This document shows, piece after piece, positions 9,037 to 18,232 of a stretch of 64,000 bases of DNA (positions are counted from its first letter, which is position 1; every line of letters starts with the position of its first letter). The position numbers were made by a program, and so were the translations under genes. Origin of the DNA: Paenibacillus pinistramenti (GTDB taxonomy: Bacteria; Bacillota; Bacilli; Paenibacillales; Paenibacillaceae); the NCBI RefSeq assembly GCF_005869875.1, contig NZ_VAWG01000007.1:102132-166131 (forward strand). Direction: 5' to 3'. The notes below the pieces were generated by a model. That model was not told where the DNA came from, made no database searches, and was given only the letters and a program-made list of their open reading frames with translations.

Positions 9037-9438
9037 CTATGGCTGGCTGTCCGTCTTGGGCTGCTCCTCAGCTGCCTGCTGAACCGGGCTGTCCGCATGC
9101 TCCGCCGATGCAGTCCCCTGGCTTCCCAAAGGCTCCTTGGTCTGCCCGAAGACCTTCAGTTCAAGCTCCTCAATCCGTTTCAGCAATTCCTCTGCCTGCT
9201 CCTTGGTGACATAGTTGTGAGCACCGGTCAGCTTCTTAACGCGCTCATTCACCATGGCTTCCAAATTCCGCTTCGCTTCCTGACCCTTTGCTACAAGATC
9301 ATTGACAACATCCGAAGATTCGCTGCGGGTAAGCTCGCCTTTCTTGACCAGCTCATCTACCGCTTTCTCGATTTGCTCCTTGCTCTGCGCCGCTACTCCA
9401 AGCCCAAGTGAAACCGCTCTGCTAAACAGATCTTTCAT
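9037..9438 (-). CDS. phasin-like coiled-coil protein
   Basis: A 133-residue hydrophilic, helix-rich protein resembling the phasin/polyhydroxyalkanoate-granule-associated family seen next to UbiB-type kinases in bacilli. It has an N-terminal DLFSRAVSLGLG segment, heptad-rich KEQIEKAVDELVKKGE and a second coil KEQAEELLKRIEELELK, then a Pro/Glu-rich tail. The ATG at 9438 has GAAGGGAG upstream. Between its stop and the UbiB-type gene are A/T-rich short direct repeats (GGATATAA units). Function is inferred only from family and neighbour. Confidence 0.65.
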   Translation of the reverse strand: MKDLFSRAVSLGLGVAAQSKEQIEKAVDELVKKGELTRSESSDVVNDLVAKGQEAKRNLEAMVNERVKKLTGAHNYVTKEQAEELLKRIEELELKVFGQTKEPLGSQGTASAEHADSPVQQAAEEQPKTDSQP

Positions 9439-9585
9439 GGTATTGGCTCCCTTCGCTCTGATCTTGATTTATGATCCTGATGTAGGATCTTGGTGTAGAA
9501 TCTTGATTTGTGGTCTTGTTTTATTTTACCACTTTTGGGAGGATACATTCGAGCTGCCGCATCTTCTGCGAATTATCGGCCAGCA

Positions 9586-10299
9586 TCACCGCCCGGCTAT
9601 TTCCCGCAGGCGGCCGGCAAGCTCACTCAACCGTACAGGATCAATCGGCTTAAGCCCATCCCCGCCGCAGCGCACCGCCGTTCCAAAATGAACCTCCTCC
9701 ACGCCCGTCTCCCGCACAAAATCGCCAATGCCCTGAGCGGTTAATCCGTGCCCGGCGAGAATCGTAAGATTTCTTCCAGACCGCTTCGCCTGCTCTGTCC
9801 TTCTCACCAGCTCTCTAAGAACCGGGACCGCCTGCGGCGCCGGCTTCGGCCCCCCGGACGTCAAGATCCGGTTCACCTGCGGATACTGCTGCAGCACTTC
9901 AAGCCCTTCCAAGAGATTGGAGAGCTCATCAAAAGCCCGGTGGAACGTCACGTTCATCCCTTCCGTCAGCGGCAGCCAGCGCTCCAGTGCCGCCTGATCG
10001 ATTTGGCCATCCGAGGTCAAGGCTCCAATCACAATACCCGCGGCCCCTGCGTCCTTAATCGCCCTGATCTCCTCCGCCATGACCGCTTGATCGGCTTCGT
10101 CGTACACAAAAGAGCGGCTGTGCGGCCGGACCATCACATGCACCGGAATCCGGACTGTCCTCACGGCCTGCCTGACCATGCCGATCCCCGGCGTCAGTCC
10201 GCCTTCGGTAATTGCCGTTATCAGCTCAATCCGGTCTGCCCCGTTTTGTTCAGCAATGATGGCGTCTTCTACACAGGCTGCAATGATTTCGAGCAGCAT
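9586..10299 (-). CDS. cutC: CutC family protein
   Basis: A 237-residue TIM-barrel protein with the CutC signatures: LEIIAACVEDAIIAEQNGADRIEL at the start, GLTPGIGMVRQ, VMVRPHSRSFVYD, and TFHRAFDEL in the middle, then ILTSGG. CutC was named for copper tolerance in E. coli, but a direct role in copper handling is disputed. The ATG at 10299 has GAAGAGG upstream. It stands alone; no copper genes are adjacent. Confidence 0.92.
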   Translation of the reverse strand: MLLEIIAACVEDAIIAEQNGADRIELITAITEGGLTPGIGMVRQAVRTVRIPVHVMVRPHSRSFVYDEADQAVMAEEIRAIKDAGAAGIVIGALTSDGQIDQAALERWLPLTEGMNVTFHRAFDELSNLLEGLEVLQQYPQVNRILTSGGPKPAPQAVPVLRELVRRTEQAKRSGRNLTILAGHGLTAQGIGDFVRETGVEEVHFGTAVRCGGDGLKPIDPVRLSELAGRLREIAGR

Positions 10300-10426
10300 T
10301 TGTGCACCTCTTCTCCCATTAGGATGAACTGCCGTTATTCTATGAAAAAGTATAGCACAGCAAAGGGGACCCCCATAAACCGAGAGTCCCCTGCTGGCTT
10401 TCTATCCCTATTCTGTTGCCTCGTCT

Positions 10427-11482
10427 CTAATTCAAAAAGCCCTCCAAAGCCGCCGTCGGCTTGCCGTCTGACTGCCATGCGCCCATGTTGTAGCCGCCGT
10501 TATAGCCCGGCGTAGCTTCAGGCTCCCAGTAGAAGACGCCCAGTCCATTGCCGCCCGACAGGTTGCGGACCTTCGTCTTAATGTCCGTTACAAACGACTT
10601 GGCCGCGGAGGCCTGGCTGTAATCCATGCCGATTTCGCAGATCATGACGCTTTTTCCATAGGTAGAGATCATGCTGTTCGCGTTGGCAATCGTCTGCGTC
10701 ACCTTCGTGGACCAGTCCGATGCGCTCGGATACAGCGACATGCCGACAATATCAAAAGTCGCCCCGTTGCTGATCAGTCCGCCGATGTTCCACTTGAACG
10801 TGGCATTATCGTAGCCGTTCGCCAGGTGAACAATGGTCTTGGTGCTGCTGCTCACCGATTTCACGGCATTGTTGCCGGTGCTGATCAGCCAGGCGTAGTT
10901 CTTCATATTTACCGAGGCTTTGCCGTCGCTCCACAGCATGCCGTCATTCGTTTCGTTGCCGATCTGCACCCAGTCCGGCGTTACGCCCTGCGCCTTCATC
11001 GTGTTCATCACATAAACCGTATGCGACCAGACGGCATCCATCAGCTGCGTGAAGTCAAAAGTGCTCCAGGCATAAGGCTTGGTCTGCTGCCCCGGGTCCG
11101 CCCAGCTATCGCTGTAATGCAGCGTAAGCATGACGCTCATGCCTTTGTCCTTCGCCCGTTTGGCCAGTGCAGCCGCTGTCTCCGCGTTCAGGTACCCGTT
11201 GCCGTAATCGCTCATATTCGGGTTCACCCAGACGCGTATGCGGACGGAGTTGATCTGGTAGTCATTTTTGAGAATGTCCAGAATATCCCGTTTGACTCCG
11301 TTCTTATCCTTCCAGGAATAACCCTGCTTCTCCATCCCTGCGACCCAGCTGATATCCGCGCCTTTCGCAAACGAAGGTGCCGCCGCTTCCGCCTTCCATC
11401 CTCCAAGCGTCCCCAAGATCAGGGCTAGTGCCGTGATTGCCGAGCTTAAGCTGAGCAGCCACCTCTTTTGACTCTTCTTCAT
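10427..11482 (-). CDS. ganB: secreted arabinogalactan endo-beta-1,4-galactanase (GH53)
   Basis: Secreted endo-enzyme cutting beta-1,4-galactan side chains of pectin. A signal peptide covers about residues 1-35 with an AEA|AAP-like cleavage site. The GH53 core begins with FAKGADISWVAGME. The acid/base Glu is in WVQIGNETNDG (E177) and the nucleophile in VMICEIGMDYS (E283). At 351 residues it is a single-domain enzyme without a binding module. The ATG at 11482 has GAGGAGG upstream. A perfect cre box in its promoter indicates glucose repression by CcpA. It ends the galactan gene cluster. Confidence 0.95.
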   Translation of the reverse strand: MKKSQKRWLLSLSSAITALALILGTLGGWKAEAAAPSFAKGADISWVAGMEKQGYSWKDKNGVKRDILDILKNDYQINSVRIRVWVNPNMSDYGNGYLNAETAAALAKRAKDKGMSVMLTLHYSDSWADPGQQTKPYAWSTFDFTQLMDAVWSHTVYVMNTMKAQGVTPDWVQIGNETNDGMLWSDGKASVNMKNYAWLISTGNNAVKSVSSSTKTIVHLANGYDNATFKWNIGGLISNGATFDIVGMSLYPSASDWSTKVTQTIANANSMISTYGKSVMICEIGMDYSQASAAKSFVTDIKTKVRNLSGGNGLGVFYWEPEATPGYNGGYNMGAWQSDGKPTAALEGFLN

Positions 11483-11526
11483 CCGTCCTGCATCCTCCTC
11501 GTTTAAGAATTGTAAGACAGTAATAT

Positions 11527-11540
11527 TGTAAGCGTTTACT
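11527..11540. promoter_or_regulatory. cre box (CcpA site) in the ganB promoter
   Basis: TGTAAGCGTTTACT fits the cre consensus TGWAARCGYTWNCW at every position. On the minus strand a promoter-like pair TTGTAC, 17 bases, CAATAT overlaps it, 45-75 bases upstream of the galactanase start. CcpA binding here would block transcription of ganB during growth on preferred sugars. Confidence 0.8.
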
Positions 11541-11670
11541 TAATGGTACAATATGGCATCTTTTAAAGGTTTACGGCATTTTGCCAAGCATCACGCCCAA
11601 ACGTCCGGGCCAGAGAAGGAGCCAAAGTCAGAAGCAAAGTCAGAAGCGAAATCAAGCGGTTCTGTTATTC

Positions 11671-11706
11671 GAAAAAGAAACAGCCGCCTTCCACCGGGAA
11701 GACGGC
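11671..11706 (-). terminator. terminator after the beta-galactosidase
   Basis: On the minus strand GCCGTCTTCC pairs with GGAAGGCGGC (one mismatch allowed as wobble) and is followed by TGTTTCTTTTTC. It lies about 40 bases after the ganA stop and separates ganA from ganB, which has its own promoter. Confidence 0.7.
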
Positions 11707-11748
11707 CATGCCCTAAAAGACTATAAAATTACCAGGCTGAGCCTGAGC

Positions 11749-13824
11749 TTAGCCTCTGCTCCGCTTCAGCACCTTCATGCCGAAAGGCTCAAGCTGCTGA
11801 ACATCGCCCACAGCCGATCCGGCCAGCAGATCCGTATAAGCCTGCCCGTCCAGCGTCACCTGCTGCGTTTCGTTCTTGAAGTTCATCAGGAACACGTAGT
11901 CGTGTTCTCCGTCGCTGCGGAGCGCAGCATTTACGCCCTCCGGCAGGTCGGTATTCAGCGCGCGGCGGATGCCGGCCTGGTCAATGATTTTTCCGTAAAA
12001 ATCCTGGTAGAACGGCTCTTTGTTGCGCGACGCGATATAGTAGGCTCTGCCCTTGCCAAGCTTGTTCACCGTCAAAGCCGGACGTCCCGCGTAGAAGTCG
12101 GAACGGTAGGATGCCAGCGCCTCTGCGCCTTCCAGATGGATCAGGTCGCACAGCTCCACAGCATCATATTCCGCTGCCAAACCAAGCTCGTTGCCGGCTG
12201 CCGGCACAATTCCGTTCAAATCGCCGTCATGCAGGCCGTCCAGCTCCTCGGACCAGATGCCAAGCGTCTTGCGCAGCGGACCCGGGAAGCCTTCGAGGAA
12301 GCACAGATCCGTCTCGTTAACGATGCCGGACCAGTATGTCGCCACAAAGATTCCGCCGTTCTCTACAAACTGCTGAATCCGCTCGCCAACGCCTTCACGC
12401 ACCATGTACAGCATCGGTGCTACAACTACTTTATATTTGGAGAAATCCTGATCCATATCAATAACGTCTGCCGCCACACCCTGCTCCCAGAACGGGAAGT
12501 AGTGCGCCTGCACCGTTTCTTCGTATTTCACGCCGACATTGCGCGGCCCTTGCGCGTCATTAACAGCCCAGCGGTTCTCCCAGTCGAAGATAACGGCAAC
12601 CTCTGCCGGCACTCCAGTGCCTACGATTTCTTCAAGCTTCTCCAGCGATTCGCCGACCTGCTTCACATCGCCGAACACACGGGTATGCTCGTGGCCGACA
12701 TGGTCAACCACCGCGCCGTGGAATTTCTCACTGGAGCCGCGGCTTTTGCGCCACTGGAAATATTGGACGGTATCCGAGCCGTGTGCTACGGCCTGCAGCG
12801 AGGACAGCAGGTGCATGCCCGGACGCTTCAGCTTGCTGACATCCTGCCAGTTCGTGAGGCTTGGTGTGCTCTCCATGAGCATCCATGGCTGGCCGCCCTT
12901 GATGGAACGGACGATGTCATGCATCATGCCAATTTTGGCCGCTTGACGGCTGTCATCATTCCCCTTGTCATGCCAGGTTGGATAGCTGTCCCAAGATACA
13001 ACGTCGAGAAGATCAGCAAACTTCCAGTAGTTGAGCCCCTCGTAATACTCCATCAGGTTGGTTGTAACCGGGAGCTCCGGATTGGCCGCCTTCAGCGGGG
13101 CGATTTCATGCTTGATGAAGTCCGCCGTCTGATGCGTCACAAACCGTCGCCAGTCCAGATTCATGCCGTGCACCTGGGTTTCCCCGTGCGGAGCCGGAGA
13201 CTCAACCTGACTCCAGCTTGTATAAGTGTGGCTCCAGAACGTCGTCCACCAAGCATGGTTCAGCTCGTCCAGCGAACTGTACTTGTCCTTCAGCCAATTC
13301 CGGTAAGCCTCCTGGCAGTAATCGCAGTGGCAGTCTCCGCCGAACTCATTGGAGATATGCCAGCCGATAACCGCCGGATGATTCGCATAACGCTCGGCCA
13401 GCTTGGAGTTCATGATGCTCACCTTCTCCCGGTATACCGGGGAAGTGTAGCAGTGGTTGTGACGGAAGCCGTGCAGGTTGCGGACCCGGCGGTCATTCAC
13501 CCGGAGCACCTCCGGATATTTCTCCGACATCCAGGCCGGACGCGCGCCGCTCGGCGTTGCCAGCAGGGCATAAATTCCGTTCGCAGCAAACCGGTCCAGC
13601 AGCTGGTCCAGCCATTCGAAAGTAAACACGCCTTCTTCAGGTTCAAGGGATACCCAGGAGAAAATGCCGACTGACATTACATTGCATTTCGCCAGCTTCA
13701 TCAGCCGGATATCTTCTTCAAGTACATGCGGGTAGCGGAGCCACTGCTCCGGATTGTAGTCAGCGCCGTGCAGCATGTGCGGCACTTTGGAACTGATTGG
13801 CGGGAATTTGAGTTTAGAGGTCAT
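11749..13824 (-). CDS. ganA: beta-galactosidase (GH42)
   Basis: Cytosolic enzyme of 691 residues releasing galactose from galactooligosaccharides imported after galactanase action. GH42 landmarks: HGADYNPEQW near the start, acid/base Glu160 in WHISNE, nucleophile Glu318 in WMLMEST, and a zinc cluster of Cys125, Cys165, Cys167 and Cys170. No signal peptide. The frame is open to 13857, but the ATG at 13824 has GAAGGAG about 12 bases upstream and gives the usual family length (GanA of B. subtilis, 687). It follows the permease genes of the same cluster. Confidence 0.95.
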   Translation of the reverse strand: MTSKLKFPPISSKVPHMLHGADYNPEQWLRYPHVLEEDIRLMKLAKCNVMSVGIFSWVSLEPEEGVFTFEWLDQLLDRFAANGIYALLATPSGARPAWMSEKYPEVLRVNDRRVRNLHGFRHNHCYTSPVYREKVSIMNSKLAERYANHPAVIGWHISNEFGGDCHCDYCQEAYRNWLKDKYSSLDELNHAWWTTFWSHTYTSWSQVESPAPHGETQVHGMNLDWRRFVTHQTADFIKHEIAPLKAANPELPVTTNLMEYYEGLNYWKFADLLDVVSWDSYPTWHDKGNDDSRQAAKIGMMHDIVRSIKGGQPWMLMESTPSLTNWQDVSKLKRPGMHLLSSLQAVAHGSDTVQYFQWRKSRGSSEKFHGAVVDHVGHEHTRVFGDVKQVGESLEKLEEIVGTGVPAEVAVIFDWENRWAVNDAQGPRNVGVKYEETVQAHYFPFWEQGVAADVIDMDQDFSKYKVVVAPMLYMVREGVGERIQQFVENGGIFVATYWSGIVNETDLCFLEGFPGPLRKTLGIWSEELDGLHDGDLNGIVPAAGNELGLAAEYDAVELCDLIHLEGAEALASYRSDFYAGRPALTVNKLGKGRAYYIASRNKEPFYQDFYGKIIDQAGIRRALNTDLPEGVNAALRSDGEHDYVFLMNFKNETQQVTLDGQAYTDLLAGSAVGDVQQLEPFGMKVLKRSRG

Positions 13825-13915
13825 TGCTATATACAGCTCCTTCTCTGGAATTTTCATTATTAATAATCATTGAAGTTAAAAAGAAGTTAAAAATCTTTGA
13901 ACAACGTCAGTACGG

Positions 13916-13964
13916 ACAACAGCCGCAGTTAACGCGGAAAACTTAAGCGCTGCGGCAGTTGTTC
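13916..13964. repeat. large inverted repeat between permease and ganA
   Basis: ACAACAGCCGCAG (13916 on) pairs with CTGCGGCAGTTGT (to about 13964) with one mismatch across a 20-base loop. On the minus strand it lies just after the permease stop and is followed by AAAGATTTTTAAC, so it may be a weak terminator or an mRNA-stabilising stem that lowers downstream ganA expression. Confidence 0.5.
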
Positions 13965-13972
13965 GAACACGA

Positions 13973-14851
13973 TTATTCTTTTACAGAACCAAGCGTCATG
14001 CCTTTTACAAAATATTTCTGCAGGAACGGATACACAATCAGCACCGGAGCAGCGCCGATAAAGATTTGGGCTGCGTTAACGGTAGTCTGGGACAGCAGCT
14101 CCATTTCTTTCGGACTCATACTCATCGAGCTCATGTCCTGTTGAATGATGACCGTCTGCAGGAAGGTCGCCAGCGGGAACTGGTTGGAATTGTTCAAATA
14201 CAGCAGGCCGTCGAACCAGGAGTTCCAGTGGTACACCATGCTGAACAAAGCGATTGTGGCAATGGACGGCAGGGATACCGGCAGATAAATGCTGAACAGC
14301 GTCCGGAAATGTCCTGCTCCGTCGATCAGCGCCGCCTCTTCCAGCTCTTTAGGAATACTGCGGAAGAAGTTCAGCATCAGAATGACCAGGAAGGTGTTCA
14401 CTGCACTTGGCAGGACGAGTACCCAGAAGTTATTGATGAGGCCGAGTTTTTGAATGACGATATAGAAAGGAACAAGACCACCGTTAAACACCATGCTGAA
14501 CACAAACAGCCAGGAATAGAAAGTGCGGCTGCGGAATACGCTGCTTTCCTTGGACAGCGGGTAAGCTGCCAGGAACGTGATGAGCAGCGTCAGCGCTGTA
14601 CCCAGTACCGTTCTCAGCACCGAGACCCACATGGAGTGCAGGAACAGCGGATTTTTCATTGTCTTCTGATAAGCAATTGTTGAAAAATCTACCGGCCAAA
14701 GTCCGACCAGATTCGCATCGGCCGCCGATTTGGCACTGAACGAAACCGCCAGTACGTGGATCAGCGGAACAACGCACAGGATAGAAAGCGCGATCAGGAA
14801 TACCGTATTGATTACGTTGAAGATGCGGTAAGGCACCGTTTTATGATACAT
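13973..14851 (-). CDS. carbohydrate ABC transporter permease (LplC/YtcP type)
   Basis: A 292-residue inner-membrane permease with six predicted helices. The EAA loop is visible as ELEEAALIDGAGHFRTLFSIYLPVSLPSI (about residues 185-213). The C-terminal end KYFVKGMTLGSVKE is typical of the LplC/YtcP branch, which takes up oligosaccharides derived from plant polysaccharides. It starts 22 bases after the partner permease ends, indicating one transcript. No ATPase is encoded here; this transporter class usually borrows a shared MsmX-type ATPase encoded elsewhere. Substrate is inferred as galactooligosaccharide from the neighbours. Confidence 0.9.
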   Translation of the reverse strand: MYHKTVPYRIFNVINTVFLIALSILCVVPLIHVLAVSFSAKSAADANLVGLWPVDFSTIAYQKTMKNPLFLHSMWVSVLRTVLGTALTLLITFLAAYPLSKESSVFRSRTFYSWLFVFSMVFNGGLVPFYIVIQKLGLINNFWVLVLPSAVNTFLVILMLNFFRSIPKELEEAALIDGAGHFRTLFSIYLPVSLPSIATIALFSMVYHWNSWFDGLLYLNNSNQFPLATFLQTVIIQQDMSSMSMSPKEMELLSQTTVNAAQIFIGAAPVLIVYPFLQKYFVKGMTLGSVKE

Positions 14852-14873
14852 GTCTCTCCCTCTTTTCCTTCTC

Positions 14874-15764
14874 TTAGAATATGCGGTACCCGGCCCACTT
14901 GTAGGCCAAGCGGTACGAGATCAGGATCAGAATCATGCTGATAGCGGATTTGAACAGGCCGATCGCGGTGCCAAAGCCCATCTCGCCATTCAGTATCGCT
15001 GTGCGGTATACGAAGGTATCGATAATGTCGCCTTTTTGGTAAACCAGCGGGTTGTACAGGTTGAAGATTTGGTCAAAGCCGGCGTTCAGGACGTTGCCCA
15101 GTGCCAGTGTTCCTACCACGATGGTGATTGGAATCAGGGATGGCATCGTAATGTGCAGCGTTTGTCTCCAGCGGTTCGCGCCGTCCATTTCAGCGGCTTC
15201 ATACAGCGATGGGTTGATGCCCGCAAGCGCTGCCAGGAAGATAATCGTGTTGTACCCGAATTCCTTCCAGACGTCCGACACAATGACCGTGAACCGGAAC
15301 CAGTTATTGTCCCCGAGGAAGAAGATCGGGTTAATGCCGAAGAATCCGAGCACGCGGTTGGCAAAGCCGTCCACAGCCAGCAGGTCGATCAGAATCCCGC
15401 CGAGGATAACCCAGGACAGGAAGTGCGGCAGATAAACCAGCGTCTGAATGGACCGCTGCAGCCCGACCTTGCGGATCTCATTCAGCAGTATCGCGAAGAT
15501 GAACGGAACAACAAGGTTAAAAATCATTTTTAGTACGGCAATGATGAGTGTATTCCAAATGACCTGCATACTGTCCTGACGTTCGAACAGGTAGCGGAAA
15601 TTGTCCAGCCCTACCCACGCCGAGCCGCTAAGGCCGAGCCACGGCTTATAGTCCTGAAACGCCATTACGATGCCGCCCATCGGCACGTAGCTGAACACGA
15701 TCAGGAAGATGAGAGCCGGCAGCAGCATAACGTGAAATGGCCAGGTCCGTTTTAAACTTTTCAT
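14874..15764 (-). CDS. carbohydrate ABC transporter permease (LplB type)
   Basis: A 296-residue six-helix permease, partner of the LplC-type gene that follows. N-terminal WPFHVMLLPALIFLIVFSYVPMGG and the EAA loop (SLYEAAEMDGANRWRQTLHITMPSL, about residues 180-205) identify the LplB branch. The ATG at 15764 is chosen because GGGGGGAA sits seven bases upstream; the open frame reaches 15848 with no ribosome site. A TATAAT at 15849-15854 on the minus strand may be its own promoter, since a terminator separates it from the binding-protein gene. Confidence 0.9.
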   Translation of the reverse strand: MKSLKRTWPFHVMLLPALIFLIVFSYVPMGGIVMAFQDYKPWLGLSGSAWVGLDNFRYLFERQDSMQVIWNTLIIAVLKMIFNLVVPFIFAILLNEIRKVGLQRSIQTLVYLPHFLSWVILGGILIDLLAVDGFANRVLGFFGINPIFFLGDNNWFRFTVIVSDVWKEFGYNTIIFLAALAGINPSLYEAAEMDGANRWRQTLHITMPSLIPITIVVGTLALGNVLNAGFDQIFNLYNPLVYQKGDIIDTFVYRTAILNGEMGFGTAIGLFKSAISMILILISYRLAYKWAGYRIF

Positions 15765-15962
15765 ATTTGTTCCCCCCGTTACTGATCTAAACAAGCGCGG
15801 ATCGGGGCAGTTCCCCCAACCCCCACGCGTTAATTGCTCTATACTCAAATTATAAAAGCGCAGTCATTTAGCCAGTAGTCCACAAAACCAATATTCATGG
15901 CATAAAACAAACCAGTTTAAATTGCTTATGCATAACCACTCTGTTTGGCGGAGGGCTCCGGT

Positions 15963-16070
15963 CCGAAGGTTCCTTCCATCGCTGTTAATTTCCGGTTTCC
16001 TGATGGAATAAGGTAAGGGTGAAACCGGAATTTAAAGGCGAACGCTTCGCTTGTACGGAATCCTTTCGGC
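15963..16070. repeat. structured intergenic element with nested inverted repeats
   Basis: Within the 640-base gap between the binding-protein and permease genes, outer arms CCGAAGGTTCC (15963-15973) and GGAATCCTTTCGG (16058-16070) enclose AATTTCCGGTTTC (15987-15999) and GAAACCGGAATTT (16021-16033). A small palindrome GCGAACGCTTCGC follows. A second structured stretch (about 16076-16203, repeats of GCTGGAGCA and a paired AAGCCCC/GGGGCTT) lies beside it. No credible coding is seen: the open frame at 15926-16240 has no family likeness. Such an element could be a dispersed intergenic repeat or an RNA processing signal. Confidence 0.5.
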
Positions 16071-16305
16071 CCTGCGCCAGCAGCGCTGGAGCAAAGCCTG
16101 ACTGCGCCTGCAAACGCCTGCAAGCGGTGCTGGAGCAGGCAAACAAAAGCCCCAGCAGGATGGGGCGGCTTAACGGCCGCTTTGCCTAGCAGGGGCTTCT
16201 TAGGGTCGGGGGAGCTTCTAGTCAATGGCGGCGGACGCATCGACGGATGCTTTCAGTATTTGTTTCATGGCGTCATCAATCGCCGGATACTGCACTTCAT
16301 CCCGC

Positions 16306-16343
16306 AAAAAAACACCCGCCGCGCAATCTGCGTGGCGGGTGTT
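16306..16343 (-). terminator. terminator after the binding-protein gene
   Basis: On the minus strand AACACCCGCCACGCA pairs with TGCGCGGCGGGTGTT around a three-base loop, followed by a T run (16306-16312). It lies 64 bases after the binding-protein stop, which favours high binding-protein expression relative to the downstream permeases. Confidence 0.85.
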
Positions 16344-16406
16344 TCCGTTACAGCCGAACTATAGATGTTCTCCCCAAGTCCGTGTTATTCCTTAATCCTT
16401 TTACTA

Positions 16407-18098
16407 TTATTTAACGCTGTCGTACCATTCGTTAACTTCTGTCGTGATTTGGTCGCCGCCGCCGGCTTTCCAAGTTTTCACGAAAGTATCGAAGGCATCG
16501 ATCGGCTGTTTGCCGTAGATGATTTCGTTAAACGTTTGGTTCTCGATCTTCAGCAGGTAGTCCCATTTGGACTTCATAGTTTCCGTAGTTGGGCCAGTGA
16601 ACATATCCTTGTAGGAAATGTCTTTCTGCTCCAGCAGGACTTTCGCTGCTGCAGGTGTATCTTTACCATAGTTTACAGCTACGTCTTTCTCAAGGCGGGT
16701 TGTAGGTGTTTTGCCGTCAGCCAGGTTCAGCAGAGCTTCCATTTGAGCGTCAGGAATCCGCGCGCCGTCGCGTACCAGCAGGTAACGTACAGCATTTACA
16801 TATCCGCCAGCAATTTTGTCATTTGCTACCATGTTGCCGCTAGCATCCAGGTCATAGTCATAACCTTTGAACAAACCGTTTGCGAAATCCGTATTCGTTG
16901 TGTCTTGGTTAGCAAAGTTGTCGAACAGGTAGTTCTCATAAGTGAAGAATGCTTCCGGATGTTCCATGTCTTTCTTGATCAGAGTTACGCCGTTTGTATA
17001 CTGTGTACCATGACGCATAGCCGTTCCGTTAGGACCTGTAGGGATCTTGATTGGTGTCCAGACCGCATTCGGAGAGTTCTTAACGGTATCCTGCAGCGGC
17101 CAGCCGCTCATCCAGTAAGGACCAGGAATAATACCGGCAGTTCCCGCTACAGCAGGCTCGGATGTTTTGTTCTCATCCCAAAGTGCCGCTTCTTGAGGAA
17201 TGTAGCCTTTGGTCAGCCATTCGTTCAGCTTCTGAAGGCCCTGCTTCATGCCGCTGTTGATGGAGCCGTATTCCAGCTTGCCGTCAGCACCAACGTTCCA
17301 TTGCTGCGGCAATGTGCCGTATGCGCCGAAGATCCAGGATGGGTCGCCCATCCAAGTGTTCATGGAAGTTTTGAAGCCGATGCTCAGCGGAATAACTTTG
17401 TCCGGGGACAAGCCGTCAGGATTGTTGTTCTTGAAGGCGTCCATAACTTTTTCCAGATCATCCATCGTTTCAGGAGCTTTCAAGCCCAGCTTGTCGAGCC
17501 AGTCTTGGCGGATCCAGAGCACATAGTCATGGTTATAAGCAAAGTCGAGTACCGGAATACCCATTTTCTGGCCGTCGCGAGTGTATTGGTTCCAAACGTT
17601 TGGATCCTGGTTCATCGCAGCTTTCCATGTATCGGATGCGTATTTATCAAAGAGGGTTCCTACTTCACCGTACATACCGGAGTCGATCAGGTCCTGCGCC
17701 AGTGTCGCATTCTCTGTACCCAGTGTCAGCACGTCAGGCATTTCCTGTCCGGAAGACATAGCCAGACGCAGCTTTGTTGCAAATGCGCCGTTGGTATCCG
17801 TTACGGACCACAGCGATTTGATGTTGATGCCGAACTTCTCTTGCGCCCATTTGGTCGCAACGTTATTCTCGATCGTTTCACCGTTCTTGAATTCCAGCGT
17901 AGGGTCTACGCCCCAAGCGGTCGTGATCGTAACTTCAGGATCATATTTTTCTTTGTAGACGTTTTCAGTGCTGGCCGACGCAGATGGCGCACTGCCTTCG
18001 TTTGAGTTATTACCGCCGCCGCAGCCTGCAAGAACGCCGGTCATTACTACCGTTAAAGCAAGCAGAGATATCCATCTTTTTTTCGTCTTGGATCTCAT
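16407..18098 (-). CDS. extracellular solute-binding lipoprotein (LipO-like)
   Basis: A 563-residue sugar-binding lipoprotein of the ABC family 1 group. A lipobox LAGC at about residues 23-26 follows a Lys/Arg start and hydrophobic stretch, then a Gly/Asn/Ser-rich linker. Length and the C-terminal KTWKAGGGDQITTEVNEWYDSVK end fit the LipO/YtcQ type paired with LplB/LplC permeases. The ATG at 18098 has GGGGGGAA upstream. A weak cre-like sequence (TGATTACGTTTTCA, 18124-18137, two mismatches) lies upstream. Probable ligand: galactan oligosaccharides, inferred from GH53 and GH42 neighbours. Confidence 0.92.
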   Translation of the reverse strand: MRSKTKKRWISLLALTVVMTGVLAGCGGGNNSNEGSAPSASASTENVYKEKYDPEVTITTAWGVDPTLEFKNGETIENNVATKWAQEKFGINIKSLWSVTDTNGAFATKLRLAMSSGQEMPDVLTLGTENATLAQDLIDSGMYGEVGTLFDKYASDTWKAAMNQDPNVWNQYTRDGQKMGIPVLDFAYNHDYVLWIRQDWLDKLGLKAPETMDDLEKVMDAFKNNNPDGLSPDKVIPLSIGFKTSMNTWMGDPSWIFGAYGTLPQQWNVGADGKLEYGSINSGMKQGLQKLNEWLTKGYIPQEAALWDENKTSEPAVAGTAGIIPGPYWMSGWPLQDTVKNSPNAVWTPIKIPTGPNGTAMRHGTQYTNGVTLIKKDMEHPEAFFTYENYLFDNFANQDTTNTDFANGLFKGYDYDLDASGNMVANDKIAGGYVNAVRYLLVRDGARIPDAQMEALLNLADGKTPTTRLEKDVAVNYGKDTPAAAKVLLEQKDISYKDMFTGPTTETMKSKWDYLLKIENQTFNEIIYGKQPIDAFDTFVKTWKAGGGDQITTEVNEWYDSVK

Positions 18099-18232
18099 CT
18101 TGTTCCCCCCAAAAAGATTAAAGTGATTACGTTTTCATTATAGGGGGCTTTGCCTTGCCATCCTATGTCATTAAACGAAGATTTCTGCACCTTTGCAAAC
18201 CTGTTGTTTGATTTCCGCCTTGGCTTTATACC

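Noticed and set aside
11581..13674. A 697-codon open frame on the plus strand, antisense to the beta-galactosidase
   Set aside because: It lies opposite a complete GH42 enzyme with all active-site residues, has low-complexity His/Arg/Val composition and no family motif; it is a by-product of codon bias.
15926..16240. A 104-codon minus-strand frame in the galactan operon gap
   Set aside because: No good ribosome site, mixed composition, and the DNA is explained by nested inverted repeats.
16365..18005. A 546-codon open frame on the plus strand, antisense to the binding protein
   Set aside because: Cys/Phe/Val-rich with no motif, opposite a clear lipoprotein gene with lipobox and ribosome site.
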